DNA from: Mucilaginibacter sp.
GTDB lineage: Bacteria > Bacteroidota > Bacteroidia > Sphingobacteriales > Sphingobacteriaceae
Assembly (NCBI RefSeq): GCF_025362475.1
Contig: NZ_JANYGH010000007.1
Span: forward strand, 1-64,000
Direction of reading: 5' to 3'
Length of the DNA: 64,000 bases
This document shows, one piece after another, positions 17,611 to 26,466 of this stretch. Numbering within the stretch: position 1 is the first letter of the stretch; the number at the start of each line of letters is the position of its first letter. The notes below the pieces were generated by a model. It saw only the letters and a program-made list of their open reading frames with translations. It had not been told where the DNA came from and searched no databases. The translations under genes were made by a program, and so were the position numbers.

Positions 17611-17854
17611 ACCAGGAAAATCGCTAAAAAAATCTCCATTTTGCCCTGTTTCTTAACATTTATTTGCGAAAATATTCGGTGCAAAAGTGTTTAAAAATCG
17701 GGTAAATTGAATCTCTAAACTGTAATAAATTTAACTTCAACACAAGTAAAGTGCCATTTTGTTTTAAAATGTGTAATAAAGTTGAATAAAATACTTGCTG
17801 TTTGAATTTTTATTTATATTTATGCCAACCAAAACTAATTACGGGTATATTCAT

Positions 17855-18187
17855 ATGGGAGATTTTGACAATAGAGAGCGGGAAGAGGTATTTTCAAAGA
17901 AGGTGAGAGCCGGGAAGAGAACATATTTTTTTGATGTAAAGGCAACCAGATCAAACGATTACTATGTTACTATAACAGAGAGCAAGAAACGTTTGGAGGA
18001 CGGTGTGTTTATTAAACACAAGATTTTTTTATACAAAGAGGATTTTGAAAAATTTGCCGAAGGCTTAAAAGATACAGTTGACTATATAAAGGCTAACCAG
18101 GACGTTGTTGAAAAACGTTACGAATACAGCGAGAACTCTGAAGTTGCAAAAACATCTGCTGATGAGGATTTCTCATTCGAGATATAA
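17855..18187 (+). CDS. DUF3276 (PUR-alpha-like) nucleic acid-binding protein
   Basis: I place the start at the ATG at 17855, giving 110 residues beginning MGDFDNREREEVFSKKVRAG. In-frame starts upstream (17795 TTG, 17822 ATG) add unconserved hydrophobic residues. KRTYFFDVKATRSNDYYVTI and KHKIFLYKEDFEKFAEGL are the PUR-repeat signature shared by Bacteroidota and Borrelia proteins that bind single-stranded DNA or RNA. It probably acts as a nucleoid or RNA-associated regulator. It is a single-gene unit followed by a hairpin terminator. Confidence 0.9.
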   Translation: MGDFDNREREEVFSKKVRAGKRTYFFDVKATRSNDYYVTITESKKRLEDGVFIKHKIFLYKEDFEKFAEGLKDTVDYIKANQDVVEKRYEYSENSEVAKTSADEDFSFEI

Positions 18188-18220
18188 GGCCGAACAACCA
18201 CTAAACTATATTATTACAAG

Positions 18221-18246
18221 AAAACCCTGCTTTTGGCGGGGTTTTT
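18221..18246 (+). terminator. Intrinsic terminator after the DUF3276 gene
   Basis: A hairpin has arms AAAACCCTGC and GCGGGGTTTT with a TTTTG loop, followed by a short T-run. It lies 34 nt after the stop codon. Confidence 0.75.
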
Positions 18247-18295
18247 CATTTTGTATAATAAGTAATACCAGTTCCTGATTCACATAGGTGCCTTT

Positions 18296-18793
18296 TTAAA
18301 CACCAACCATAGAATTTTTCATGACTGCTGCAAATGCTATAAAGCCAATAATAGCTAACACATATATACATATGATAACTATGGTTACAATTCCCCATAA
18401 TTTAAAAAAGGACTTTAGCTTGCCCAGGCCGGCAGTAATGTGAGTACTATCGCTAAAGTTGATACCCTTTTTAATTTTTGTTGCAAACTGATATATGTAC
18501 AGTGCAAAGAAAAAATAAAGCAAATCAATCAGCAGATAAAAAATAGTAACGCCGCCGCCAAAACCCGCCATCATTTTTAGCCCCGGATTATAGGGCATCA
18601 TTTCGGCCATTTTTGTAAAAATAGTACCTATTGATATGGCTACAAGTGAAAATAAGGCGCAAAATATAAAGCCAAGAATACCTAAAAAGGTAGCCCATTT
18701 ACCGGCAGATAACAGATAGCTTTGAGCTTCGGGTGTTAAAATAAGATTGTTGTTTGGTTCTAAAGGAGCAACGTAGATTTCTTCGGTTTCCAT
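18296..18793 (-). CDS. DUF5362-like membrane protein
   Basis: The 165-residue protein has a short acidic cytosolic head. Four membrane helices follow (near 28-55, 75-100 and 130-158, with a short loop helix), including LGILGFIFCALFSLV and IVTIVIICIYVLAII. The stretch SYLLSAGKWATFLGIL...ATKIKKGINFSDSTHITAGLGKLKSFFKLWG fits DUF5362-type proteins of Bacteroidota. Their function is unknown. It is a single gene on the minus strand, converging with DUF3276. Confidence 0.75.
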   Translation of the reverse strand: METEEIYVAPLEPNNNLILTPEAQSYLLSAGKWATFLGILGFIFCALFSLVAISIGTIFTKMAEMMPYNPGLKMMAGFGGGVTIFYLLIDLLYFFFALYIYQFATKIKKGINFSDSTHITAGLGKLKSFFKLWGIVTIVIICIYVLAIIGFIAFAAVMKNSMVGV

Positions 18794-18880
18794 TTTTTAG
18801 TTTAGGGTTTAAATATTTATATAGTTAGTACTAAAGATATAAATATTTAAACTAAACAATAATAGGATGCCATATTTATG

Positions 18881-20254
18881 TTAAAGCAACGTACCCTTCA
18901 TAAACAGCAACGCTATCGAAAAGTAAATAATAAGCCCGGTAACATCAACCAGCGTAGCAACAAACGGCGCAGATGACGTAGCAGGGTCGGCACCTAATTT
19001 TTTGAGGATGAGCGGCAGCATGGATCCTGCTAACGACCCCCACAAAACCACACCCACCAGGGCGCAACCTACCGTTAACCCAACCAGCATCCAATACGGA
19101 CCGTAAAGGTGAGGCCAAAGCATGGCAAAAGCAAAAATACGGAAGAAACCGATGATACCTAAAGTAGCACCCAGCATCAGGCCCGAGAGTAACTCGCGAC
19201 GCATAACACGCCACCAGTCGGTTACGGTAACTTCGCCAAGCGCCATTGCCTGTATAATTAAGGTTGAAGCCTGCGAGCCGCCATTACCACCGCTTGATAT
19301 AATAAGCGGGATAAACAGCGCCAGCACAACCGCCTTTTCAATCGACTTTTCAAAAAAGCCCATAGCAGTAGCCGTTAGCATTTCGCCTAAAAATAAAATG
19401 ATAAGCCAGCCAACACGTTTTTTTACCAGTTTAAAAAGGTTAATATCCAGGTAAGGCTCATCCAAAGCCTCGGTACCACCTATTTTTTGAATATCTTCGG
19501 TATACTCTTCGTTGGCTATCCATAAAATGTCATCCACCGTTACTATCCCAAGCAAAATATTTTCGCTATCAACTACAGGCAAAGCCGTGCGGTTGTTCAT
19601 CCTGAAAATATTGATAGCTTCTTCCTGCGGATCACTTGCACTCAGCGAAATCAGGCGGCCATCCATCAGGTCGCTCACCTTTGTTTCGGGTTTCACCAGC
19701 AATATCTCGCGGATGCGGATATCATCCAGCAACTGGCCATTCTCGTCTATAACGTATATTACGTCAATCGTCTCGGAGTTTTTACCGTAACGGCGAATGT
19801 GTGATAATACGCGGGTAACGTCCCAGGTTCTTTTTACGGCAATGTAATCAGGCGTCATCAAACGGCCAACGCTATCCTCTTCGTAACCTAAAAGGGATAA
19901 AGCTTCCTTGCGGTTTTCCGGCGATAGGTGCTGGATCAGTTTTTGAACCGCATCGCCGTGTAACTCACTAAAAAGCGATGTACGGTCATCAGGCGGGAGC
20001 TCATTAATAAGCTCTTCCACTTTTTGGCCCGAAAGTTTTTTGATAATACGCTCCTGTGTTGGGAAATCCAATATGCGGAACACATTAACGGCGCGGTTAA
20101 TAGAAAGGATTTCAATAAACAGGGCACCATGTTCAGGAAGTTCATCAATCAGTTCTTCAACATCCGATATGTTAAGGTTGTTCAAATAATCCTGTAACCC
20201 GGTATTGTCTTTCGTTTCCAGCAACAATTCTATTTGCTCAACCATCTCTTCCAT
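18881..20254 (-). CDS. mgtE: Magnesium transporter MgtE
   Basis: The 457-residue channel has an N-terminal superhelical domain (about 1-130), a CBS-domain pair (about 135-260: SVGRLMTPDYIAVKRTWDV, then DDIRIREILLVKPETKVSDLM) and five C-terminal membrane helices. GGNGGSQASTLIIQAMALGE is the pore region characteristic of MgtE. The CBS and N domains sense cytosolic Mg2+ and close the pore. It is transcribed divergently from ychF. Confidence 0.96.
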   Translation of the reverse strand: MEEMVEQIELLLETKDNTGLQDYLNNLNISDVEELIDELPEHGALFIEILSINRAVNVFRILDFPTQERIIKKLSGQKVEELINELPPDDRTSLFSELHGDAVQKLIQHLSPENRKEALSLLGYEEDSVGRLMTPDYIAVKRTWDVTRVLSHIRRYGKNSETIDVIYVIDENGQLLDDIRIREILLVKPETKVSDLMDGRLISLSASDPQEEAINIFRMNNRTALPVVDSENILLGIVTVDDILWIANEEYTEDIQKIGGTEALDEPYLDINLFKLVKKRVGWLIILFLGEMLTATAMGFFEKSIEKAVVLALFIPLIISSGGNGGSQASTLIIQAMALGEVTVTDWWRVMRRELLSGLMLGATLGIIGFFRIFAFAMLWPHLYGPYWMLVGLTVGCALVGVVLWGSLAGSMLPLILKKLGADPATSSAPFVATLVDVTGLIIYFSIALLFMKGTLL

Positions 20255-20357
20255 AAAACGCCCTCGTTTTTTTACATCTTATTATAAACTGTTTTCTGTT
20301 TTTTTAACGATGGCAAAAGTCGTTTATTTTTTCAAATTATTAGGCAAAAATTTCTGT

Positions 20358-20365
20358 TATCTTTG
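20358..20365 (+). promoter_or_regulatory. Putative -7 box for ychF
   Basis: TATCTTTG matches the Bacteroidota -7 consensus TANNTTTG, about 125 nt upstream of the ychF start. No clear -33 TTTG partner is seen at the right spacing. Confidence 0.45.
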
Positions 20366-20374
20366 CAGCCTTTT

Positions 20375-20465
20375 GGTCGATAGTCCATAGGCCATGGTCT
20401 ATAGCAAATATCGGCCTGATAGTCAACTTTAACTATGGTCTGCGGACCATTGACTATGGACATAT
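20375..20465. repeat. Palindromic GTCCATAG-type spacer repeat
   Basis: Variants of the words GGTCTATAG, GTCCATAG and GACTATGG recur on both strands between the mgtE and ychF starts (for example ATAGTCCATAGGCCATGGTC and GGACCATTGACTATGGAC). They give a low-complexity, partly palindromic leader upstream of ychF. It is another instance of the gene-border tracts in this window. Confidence 0.6.
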
Positions 20466-20488
20466 TTTAGAATTTAGAGTATAACAAA

Positions 20489-21592
20489 ATGGGTTTACAA
20501 TGTGGAATAGTGGGTTTACCAAATGTGGGCAAATCAACACTTTTTAATTGCTTATCAAATGCCAAGGCGCAGGCGGCCAACTTTCCGTTTTGCACTATTG
20601 AGCCAAACGTAGGTGTAATTACAGTGCCGGATGAGCGCTTAACAAAGCTTACCGAAATAGTTCAGCCAAAGTCTATTGTGCCCAACGTTATCGAAATTGT
20701 TGATATTGCCGGCCTGGTAAAAGGCGCCAGCAAGGGCGAGGGCCTGGGTAACCAGTTTTTAGCCAATATACGTGCTACAAATGCTATTATCCACGTTTTA
20801 CGTTGTTTTGATAATGATAATGTGATCCACGTTGATGGTTCTGTTGATCCTATCCGCGATAAAGAGATCATCGATACCGAATTGCAGCTTAAAGATCTTG
20901 ATTCGATAGAAAAAAAGATTCAGAAGGTTGAAAAGATGGCTAAAACCGGCGGCGACAAAGAAGCCAAAAAAACATTTGATGTTTTAACCGTTTATAAAAA
21001 CCACCTGCTGCAGGGTAAATCTGCCCGCACCGCGCCGGTGGCCGAAGAGGATAAAGAATACATTGCTGATATATGGCTGCTTACCGCGAAACCGGTAATG
21101 TATGTTTGTAATGTTGATGAGGGATCTGTAAGTACCGGCAACGCTTATGTTGACCAAGTGAAAGCTGCAGTTGCAGAAGAAAAAGCCGAAGTACTGATCA
21201 TTTCGGCACAAATTGAGGCGGAAATTGCCGAGCTGGAATCATTTGAGGAACGCCAGATGTTTTTAAACGATCTTGGCTTAACCGAGTCTGGAGTTAATAA
21301 GCTCATTAAAGCAGCGTACCGTTTGCTTAACCTGGCCACTTACTTTACCGCAGGTGTACAGGAAGTACGCGCCTGGACAATTACCCAGGGCTTTACTGCG
21401 CCACAGGCTGCAGGAGTGATCCATACCGATTTTGAAAAAGGCTTTATCCGTGCAGAGGTTATTAAATATGATGATTTTGTAAAATACAACGGCGTTGAAG
21501 CTACCATTAAAGAGAATGGCAAGTTGGGCGTTGAAGGCAAAACTTATATTGTGCAGGATGGCGACATTATGCACTTTAGATTTAACGTGTAA
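20489..21592 (+). CDS. ychF: Redox-regulated ATPase YchF (OLA1 type)
   Basis: The 367-residue Obg-family P-loop NTPase has G1 GLPNVGKST, G3 DIAGLVKGASKGEGLGNQFL and, in place of NKxD, VCNVDE, which favours ATP over GTP. A coiled coil (about 125-160) and a C-terminal TGS domain (RAWTITQGFTAPQAAGVIHTDFEKGFIRAEVI) complete the family layout. YchF binds ribosomes and affects stress and translation-start behaviour. It is a single-gene unit with its own terminator. Confidence 0.97.
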   Translation: MGLQCGIVGLPNVGKSTLFNCLSNAKAQAANFPFCTIEPNVGVITVPDERLTKLTEIVQPKSIVPNVIEIVDIAGLVKGASKGEGLGNQFLANIRATNAIIHVLRCFDNDNVIHVDGSVDPIRDKEIIDTELQLKDLDSIEKKIQKVEKMAKTGGDKEAKKTFDVLTVYKNHLLQGKSARTAPVAEEDKEYIADIWLLTAKPVMYVCNVDEGSVSTGNAYVDQVKAAVAEEKAEVLIISAQIEAEIAELESFEERQMFLNDLGLTESGVNKLIKAAYRLLNLATYFTAGVQEVRAWTITQGFTAPQAAGVIHTDFEKGFIRAEVIKYDDFVKYNGVEATIKENGKLGVEGKTYIVQDGDIMHFRFNV

Positions 21593-21624
21593 GGGAATAG
21601 GGCGAGAAGCTTTAACATAATTAA

Positions 21625-21656
21625 AAAAGGGTTTGCTGAAAAGTAAACCCTTTTTT
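21625..21656 (+). terminator. Intrinsic terminator after ychF
   Basis: The hairpin AAAAGGGTTTGCT / AGTAAACCCTTTT with a GAAA loop ends in a T-run, 33 nt after the stop codon. Confidence 0.85.
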
Positions 21657-21709
21657 ATTGCTACAAGTTTTTCTTTTATATTCATATAATTATAATTAAA
21701 GAATTGACT

Positions 21710-21931
21710 ATGAATAAAGCACGTAGACATGAATTGAAAATGCTAAGGTTTAAAAGGAGACTTAAGAACAGAGGCATAGTGGATAATGCTTCGATAAATA
21801 CAAATTGCTTTCGTACTACCGGTAAGCCCTGTTCATGCTATTTCTGCAGTAGCAGATCCTACAAAGTTACAGGCGAAAAGAAAAAACAGTTTTATGACTT
21901 TAACAATGAGCTAAAAGAGGCTCATGGATAA
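21710..21931 (+). CDS. Conserved small basic protein with CxCxxC motif
   Basis: From the ATG at 21710 this encodes 73 residues. The head MNKARRHELKMLRFKRRLKNRG is strongly basic. It leads to GKPCSCYFCSSRSYK, a three-cysteine motif. I have the impression of many short Bacteroidota proteins with this layout and no assigned function. Basic charge plus clustered cysteines suggests nucleic-acid or ribosome contact with a metal site, which is inference only. It lies between two terminators and seems to be transcribed alone. Confidence 0.75.
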   Translation: MNKARRHELKMLRFKRRLKNRGIVDNASINTNCFRTTGKPCSCYFCSSRSYKVTGEKKKQFYDFNNELKEAHG

Positions 21932-21964
21932 AATCCACTCAAGAACCGCCCTCTAATCTGTTTA

Positions 21965-21996
21965 AAAGCCCCTAATTGATACAATTAGAGGCTTTA
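21965..21996 (-). terminator. Terminator hairpin beside tRNA-Arg
   Basis: Arms AAAGCCCCTAATTG and CAATTAGAGGCTTT pair with one mismatch around a 3-nt loop, just 4 nt beyond the tRNA 3' end. It could also end transcription of the small CxCxxC gene from the other side. Confidence 0.7.
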
Positions 21997-21999
21997 TTG

Positions 22000-22071
22000 T
22001 GCTCCCGACGAGATTCGAACTCATATCGATGGTACCGGAAACCATAATTCTATCCGTTGAACTACGGGAGC
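22000..22071 (-). tRNA. tRNA-Arg (anticodon CCG)
   Basis: Read on the minus strand, a 7-bp acceptor stem GCTCCCG / CGGGAGC encloses a cloverleaf. The anticodon stem ATGGT/ACCAT holds loop TTCCGGT, giving anticodon CCG (codon CGG). The T loop is TTCGAAT. The discriminator is A, and CCA is not encoded. Confidence 0.93.
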
Positions 22072-22240
22072 AGAGACGCAAATATATAAAAATGCCATTA
22101 CCTATCCGGGCAAATTTAAAAAACGGCAATAATAAAGCTAAACAACAGGCTTACAATGATTTTGCGGATCTGCTTTTGATTGTGTGCCTCTGTTGTAACG
22201 GTTTGCTGCAGTGGTTTGTAGGTGCGACCCTCATCATACG

Positions 22241-22280
22241 AAACAAAAAAAGCAGAGTTTTGGTCTGCTTTTTTTGTTTT
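22241..22280 (-). terminator. Intrinsic terminator after the SDR gene
   Basis: A 16-bp perfect stem pairs AAACAAAAAAAGCAGA with its complement across loop GTTTTGG. It is flanked by A- and T-runs, so it can work in both directions. It lies 16 nt beyond the SDR stop. Confidence 0.85.
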
Positions 22281-22295
22281 GTGCCATTTGTATGC

Positions 22296-23147
22296 TTACT
22301 TAGCCACATCATCATGATCGGTACCGGTTACCACATCATACCAGTTCTCGATATCTTTTTCAAACGCGGCGGTTTTTTCACGGAAACGTTTTAGGGTATC
22401 ATTACCTAAGGGCAGGTGAACCGGTGGGTTTTCGGCAGCGGCTAGTTTGATAAATGCCTGGGCCAGTTTTTCGGGATCGCCGGGTTGTTTATAATTTGCC
22501 TCGGTTGCAAATTGACGCATGGCGCCAACGGTTTCGGCATAATCGGCAATTACATTTGCCGAACGGGTAAGCGACGACTCATCAAGAAAGTTGGTGCGGA
22601 AAAATCCCGGGGCCACTACAGTTGCATGAATACCCAATGGGGCAAGTTCCTGTGCCATGGCTTCTGTAATGCCTTCAATAGCAAACTTGGTTGAACCATA
22701 TAATCCCCATCCATAATAAGCGCTTAATCCGCCTACTGATGATATATTGATCACATGGCCGGCGCGTTGTTTCCGCATATAGGGTAATATTGCCCGGGTG
22801 ATGTTTAACATTCCAAATACATTAACCTCATAGTTTTGTTTTACCTCCTGGTCGGTAGCTTCCTCAACTGCCGATAGTAAGCCGTAACCGGCATTATTAA
22901 CCAACACATCAATACGGCCAAAATGATTAATAGCCTTTTCTGTTGCTTCTTTAGCCTGTGCCTCGTTGGTGATATCAAGCTTTACTATGAATAAATTTTC
23001 GGGATGATTTAGCTGGTCGGCTAAGGCTTCCGGGTTGCTCCGTATAGCAGCTACTACTTTGTCGCCAGATGCCAATACGGCTTTGGTGATAACTAAACCG
23101 AAGCCTCTTGAGGCGCCGGTAATGAACCATGTTTTTTGAGTTTTCAT
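22296..23147 (-). CDS. SDR family oxidoreductase
   Basis: I start at the ATG at 23147, giving 283 residues beginning MKTQKTWFITGASRGFG. It is a classical short-chain dehydrogenase with GASRGFG nucleotide loop, NNAGYG, the active-site Tyr/Lys in YGSTK and VVAPGFFRTNF. The C-terminal extension (about 230-283) is typical of the subgroup often annotated as oxidoreductases similar to retinol or steroid dehydrogenases. It is divergent in function from, but next to, an AraC regulator on the same strand that could control it. Substrate is unknown. Confidence 0.92.
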   Translation of the reverse strand: MKTQKTWFITGASRGFGLVITKAVLASGDKVVAAIRSNPEALADQLNHPENLFIVKLDITNEAQAKEATEKAINHFGRIDVLVNNAGYGLLSAVEEATDQEVKQNYEVNVFGMLNITRAILPYMRKQRAGHVINISSVGGLSAYYGWGLYGSTKFAIEGITEAMAQELAPLGIHATVVAPGFFRTNFLDESSLTRSANVIADYAETVGAMRQFATEANYKQPGDPEKLAQAFIKLAAAENPPVHLPLGNDTLKRFREKTAAFEKDIENWYDVVTGTDHDDVAK

Positions 23148-23274
23148 TTTGCTTTTGTTTTTATACACCAAAGGTCGGCAGAAGCAGGAGGGGGGCTTGT
23201 AATAATAACAAAGGGCTTATTAATAATTTCAAAGATTGAAATATTAATTAAATTAGTTTAATGAGCTTAAGCCC

Positions 23275-24201
23275 TCAGGCAGCATGGTAGGCCTTGCGAA
23301 ATTCGGCAGGTGTAACTCCCGTATTTTTTTTGAAAAACAGGTTAAAGCTTGGCTGTTCGGAAAACCCAATACTGTAACTGATGTTTTGCAGGGTCCAATC
23401 GGTTTGTAATAGCAGTACCTTGGCCTCTTCCAATATCCGGTTGCGGATGTGCGTACTTACATTTTGGCCTGTATGTTTTTTAAGCAAAGCGTTGAGGTGG
23501 TTGGGGTGTACGGCCAGCTGATCGGCAAATTCCTGCGCAGTTTTTAAACGGATGGATTTTTCAAAGTTGATATTGGAAGCTTCGCTCTCCAGTAAATTAA
23601 AAAACTGGTGAATATGACGGTATTCGTCAGATACATGGTCGGGCTTTGGGTAGCGGGCAACCTTCATGCTTTCAACCATCAGCAGTTGCAGGTACGCCTG
23701 CATCGAAAAATCCTTGTACTCGCTGCCCGATAATTCTTCTGATTGCATGCTTTCAAAAAGCTGGTTAAGCAAGGGCAGCTCGTTTTGGGCAAGCCGGATA
23801 ACGCTTTTAGCTTTTTCATTAAACAGGCCAAACTGATCAATGGTAGCTTTTAGTTGCGGATGGGAATGAATGAACGATTTTTTAAAAAGTACATAATAAC
23901 CGCCAGATTCTTCAGAAAGCTTTTTCCAGGAAATAATATCGTTGGGATGTATGTAAAGGAGGGTAGGTTCTTCAATAAAATAGGTGTTTAGCCCCATGGT
24001 AAACACGCCGGTACCTTTGGTAACAAACAATATTTTATAAAATTCGCGGCGGTTTGGAGATAGGTAATTGCGGCATTCGTGCTGCTCGCGATTAAAAACC
24101 CTGATGGTCCAGTCCTCAAAATAATCACGCATCACCGGGATCATATCCGGCAAATCGCGCAGGGTATCAATTACTTTACTATCCAGGGTGGCAGGGATCA
24201 T
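23275..24201 (-). CDS. AraC family transcriptional regulator
   Basis: The 308-residue protein has an N-terminal cupin-like sensing domain (about 40-150) and a C-terminal double helix-turn-helix (about 205-305). The latter includes KTAQEFADQLAVHPNHLNALLKKHTG and the signature ISYSIGFSEQPSFNLFFKKNTGVTPAEFR. It sits 127 nt upstream of the SDR gene on the same strand, a common pairing in which the regulator activates its neighbour when a small molecule is present. The inducer is unknown. Confidence 0.92.
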   Translation of the reverse strand: MIPATLDSKVIDTLRDLPDMIPVMRDYFEDWTIRVFNREQHECRNYLSPNRREFYKILFVTKGTGVFTMGLNTYFIEEPTLLYIHPNDIISWKKLSEESGGYYVLFKKSFIHSHPQLKATIDQFGLFNEKAKSVIRLAQNELPLLNQLFESMQSEELSGSEYKDFSMQAYLQLLMVESMKVARYPKPDHVSDEYRHIHQFFNLLESEASNINFEKSIRLKTAQEFADQLAVHPNHLNALLKKHTGQNVSTHIRNRILEEAKVLLLQTDWTLQNISYSIGFSEQPSFNLFFKKNTGVTPAEFRKAYHAA

Positions 24202-24239
24202 TGGAGGAATGTTTACACAAAGTTAAAAAATTCCCCTGT

Positions 24240-24968
24240 TTACAAATACAGCTGTACCATCTGTTTCCAATACCTTGGCCTATGCGCGTAATTATCCCAA
24301 ATGTATAACCTATGATCAATTCCTTTTGACGAGAGCACGTAGCTAAATTCGCGGTTGCTGGAAATAAAAGGGTCTGTTTGGCCAATAGCCATGATAATTT
24401 CTATTTTGCGGATAGCATCTAAATCATACCCTTCGCCGAGGTTGGCTACATATTGCAGTGGCATGTTGAAATAGATATCCTCGTTTCTGTAACCATCAAA
24501 CAGATCCCTGAATTCTTCTATCTGCCGGGTAAGATCTTGCCGGCCGCTCATACATACTACCTTTTTAAAGATGGTTGGATGTCTTAGGGCCAGGTTTATA
24601 GCATGATAAGCCCCCATACTGCAACCGGCAACATCAAAAATGTTGCTGTCATTTTCAATTTTCATAAAGGGAATAACCTCTGTTAATATGTATTGCTCAT
24701 ACTGCTTATGGCGGTCGATACGATCAACAGGGTGTATCCAGGGGTTATAAAAACTTTCGGCATCAATACTATCTACACAAAAAAGCTGCAGTTCACCGTT
24801 TTCTATGCGGTGCTGCAGCGCCTCAACTATTCCCCAGTTCTCATAATCGAAAAACCGGGCCATCCGGGTTGGGAAAAATAACACCGCCCTGCCGCTATGT
24901 CCAAATATCAAAAGTTCCATATTACGGTGCAAACTTGCACTAAACCATTTATGGTACGCTCTTTTCAT
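24240..24968 (-). CDS. Esterase of the alpha/beta-hydrolase fold (esterase D/YeiG-like)
   Basis: The 242-residue protein carries the nucleophile elbow VAGCSMGAYHA with Ser117. It lacks a signal peptide, so it is cytosolic. LRHPTIFKKVVCMSGRQDL and a final His in NYAHRPRYW fit the esterase group of COG4947/COG0627-type proteins. Its substrate may be a short acyl ester or a formyl thiol. It lies 38 nt upstream of the AraC gene on the same strand and may share a transcript with it. Confidence 0.85.
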   Translation of the reverse strand: MKRAYHKWFSASLHRNMELLIFGHSGRAVLFFPTRMARFFDYENWGIVEALQHRIENGELQLFCVDSIDAESFYNPWIHPVDRIDRHKQYEQYILTEVIPFMKIENDSNIFDVAGCSMGAYHAINLALRHPTIFKKVVCMSGRQDLTRQIEEFRDLFDGYRNEDIYFNMPLQYVANLGEGYDLDAIRKIEIIMAIGQTDPFISSNREFSYVLSSKGIDHRLYIWDNYAHRPRYWKQMVQLYL

Positions 24969-25037
24969 TTTAGGTTAGGTCTTTTGGTGCGGAATTTCCA
25001 CAACAGATGTTACTTCAAATTAAATAAATAGTAATGC

Positions 25038-25628
25038 TTAGCGATTAATATGATCATTAATCACCTGTTTCCATAACTGGTAACCGGCCGGGCTTAAATG
25101 CAAACCATCACCCACAAAATACTCTTTTTTAGGATATCCTTTAGCATCAACCATCTCTTTATATACATTTATAAAATGCCAGTTATCGGTTTTCTTTACA
25201 ATTTCTGTTTCGATGAGGTTATTGGCGTATTTAAACTTATCAATCATGTTCCAACGGCTGAGGCTCGGTTTTAGTGAAACATAATAGCAGGGCAGATCGC
25301 CAAAGCGCTGCTGCGTTTTGGTAACCAGTTGCTGAAAAAATATAAATACTTCCTCGGGGTGGCGGCCATCGCCAAGATCATTATCGCCGGCGTATACAAT
25401 TAAACGTTTAGGGTGATAGCTGAACATCACCCGTTCAAAAAACCAAACACAGGCTGCTAATGTAGAACCGCCAAACCCAAGATTAATCGGTTTAACGTTT
25501 TTGAAATCTTCATTAAGGTTTGGCCATAACCTTACCGATGAGCTGCCATAAAAAATTGTTTCAGGTTCATATTCCCTATTCAAACTAACTTTTTCAAGTT
25601 GTTTAATGTCATCTTCGTACCAATACAT
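25038..25628 (-). CDS. SGNH/GDSL hydrolase family protein
   Basis: The 196-residue protein matches intracellular SGNH hydrolases: block I FYGSSSVRLW (candidate Ser30), block II glycine in NLGFGGST, block III AGDNDL and block V DGLHLSPAGY with the Asp-His pair. No signal peptide is present. Such enzymes act on acyl esters or acetylated carbohydrates. It is read in the same direction as the esterase gene 70 nt downstream, and the two may work together. Confidence 0.9.
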   Translation of the reverse strand: MYWYEDDIKQLEKVSLNREYEPETIFYGSSSVRLWPNLNEDFKNVKPINLGFGGSTLAACVWFFERVMFSYHPKRLIVYAGDNDLGDGRHPEEVFIFFQQLVTKTQQRFGDLPCYYVSLKPSLSRWNMIDKFKYANNLIETEIVKKTDNWHFINVYKEMVDAKGYPKKEYFVGDGLHLSPAGYQLWKQVINDHINR

Positions 25629-25725
25629 GAAACTATTTTACTATGTTTTATTAAAAAATATTAATGAATGGTTATTAAATTCATTCGTTGGCAAGATAAT
25701 ATAATCATTTATGTATCATGTTAAA

Positions 25726-26094
25726 TCATCCAACTTTTATAACCCCTGTTTTATACAGCTCAATACACTGTTTCAGGATATCAGTTATGGTTTCAACCGG
25801 CAGATCTTCATCTGCATTAAAAAGCATAATTTTCATGCGCGATCGTTTTTCTATGATCAGGGAGGGATGATCAAAGCGATGGCCTTCAACAATGCCGATA
25901 TAAGGTTTCAGTAGTTTTTTGTGCACCCACAGGTAGCAAAACATTTTGCCCCGGTAACAAAAAAAAGGCATCCCATATTTCAAGGTTGCGGTAACAGCTT
26001 CGTCTTGTTTCAGGATGATCTCCCGGAGGGCCAGCAGGCAGCCCCTTATGGGTTCGTCCCTTTGCAGGTAAAAATTATCCAGTGGTGTTGGCAT
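25726..26094 (-). CDS. DUF1801 domain protein, tandem copy A
   Basis: The 122-residue protein fits DUF1801 (YdhG-like), a small alpha/beta fold. Segments include DEPIRGCLLALREIILKQDEAV, KYGMPFFCYRGKMFCYLWVHKK and RSRMKIMLFNADEDLP. It is a paralogue of the neighbouring gene at 26100-26462, which ends only 5 nt upstream, so they arose by tandem duplication. Its function is unknown. It has no signal or membrane segment. Confidence 0.85.
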   Translation of the reverse strand: MPTPLDNFYLQRDEPIRGCLLALREIILKQDEAVTATLKYGMPFFCYRGKMFCYLWVHKKLLKPYIGIVEGHRFDHPSLIIEKRSRMKIMLFNADEDLPVETITDILKQCIELYKTGVIKVG

Positions 26095-26099
26095 AGGTT

Positions 26100-26462
26100 T
26101 TACAGATCACGTTTTATCAACTCAATGGCCATATTCAAGACCTCTTCAATAATTTCAACGGGCAGCTCTTTTTCTGCATCAAGGATCATGATCTTGATAC
26201 GCGAACGGTTTTCAAAAGTTAGACTGGGATGGTGCAGCCTTTTGCCCTCACTAAAGCCAATAAAAGGTTGTTGCAGCTTTTTATGCGTCCATATGTAACA
26301 AAACATTTTTCTCTTGTACAAAAAAAATGGCATGTTGAATTTCCAGGCGTTGGTAATAGCGGCATCATGGTTCAGGATTATTTGGCGCAGCGCTAAAAAA
26401 CAACCTTTTAAAGGTTCGTCCTGTTGCAGGTAAAAGGTATCAAGTGCCGTTAGCATAGGCAA
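26100..26462 (-). CDS. DUF1801 domain protein, tandem copy B
   Basis: The 120-residue paralogue of the gene at 25726-26094 can be aligned end to end: DEPLKGCFLALRQIILNHDAAI, NMPFFLYKRKMFCYIWTHKK and RSRIKIMILDAEKELPVEII. The shared core is conserved while both ends differ, so the duplication is not very recent. It probably belongs to one transcript with the downstream paralogue and the TfoX-like gene 4 nt upstream. Confidence 0.85.
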   Translation of the reverse strand: MPMLTALDTFYLQQDEPLKGCFLALRQIILNHDAAITNAWKFNMPFFLYKRKMFCYIWTHKKLQQPFIGFSEGKRLHHPSLTFENRSRIKIMILDAEKELPVEIIEEVLNMAIELIKRDL

Positions 26463-26466
26463 ATAC

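Noticed and set aside
21999..22394. Plus-strand open frame of 131 codons
   Set aside because: It starts inside the tRNA-Arg gene and runs through the terminator and into the SDR gene on the other strand. No protein-like pattern is visible.
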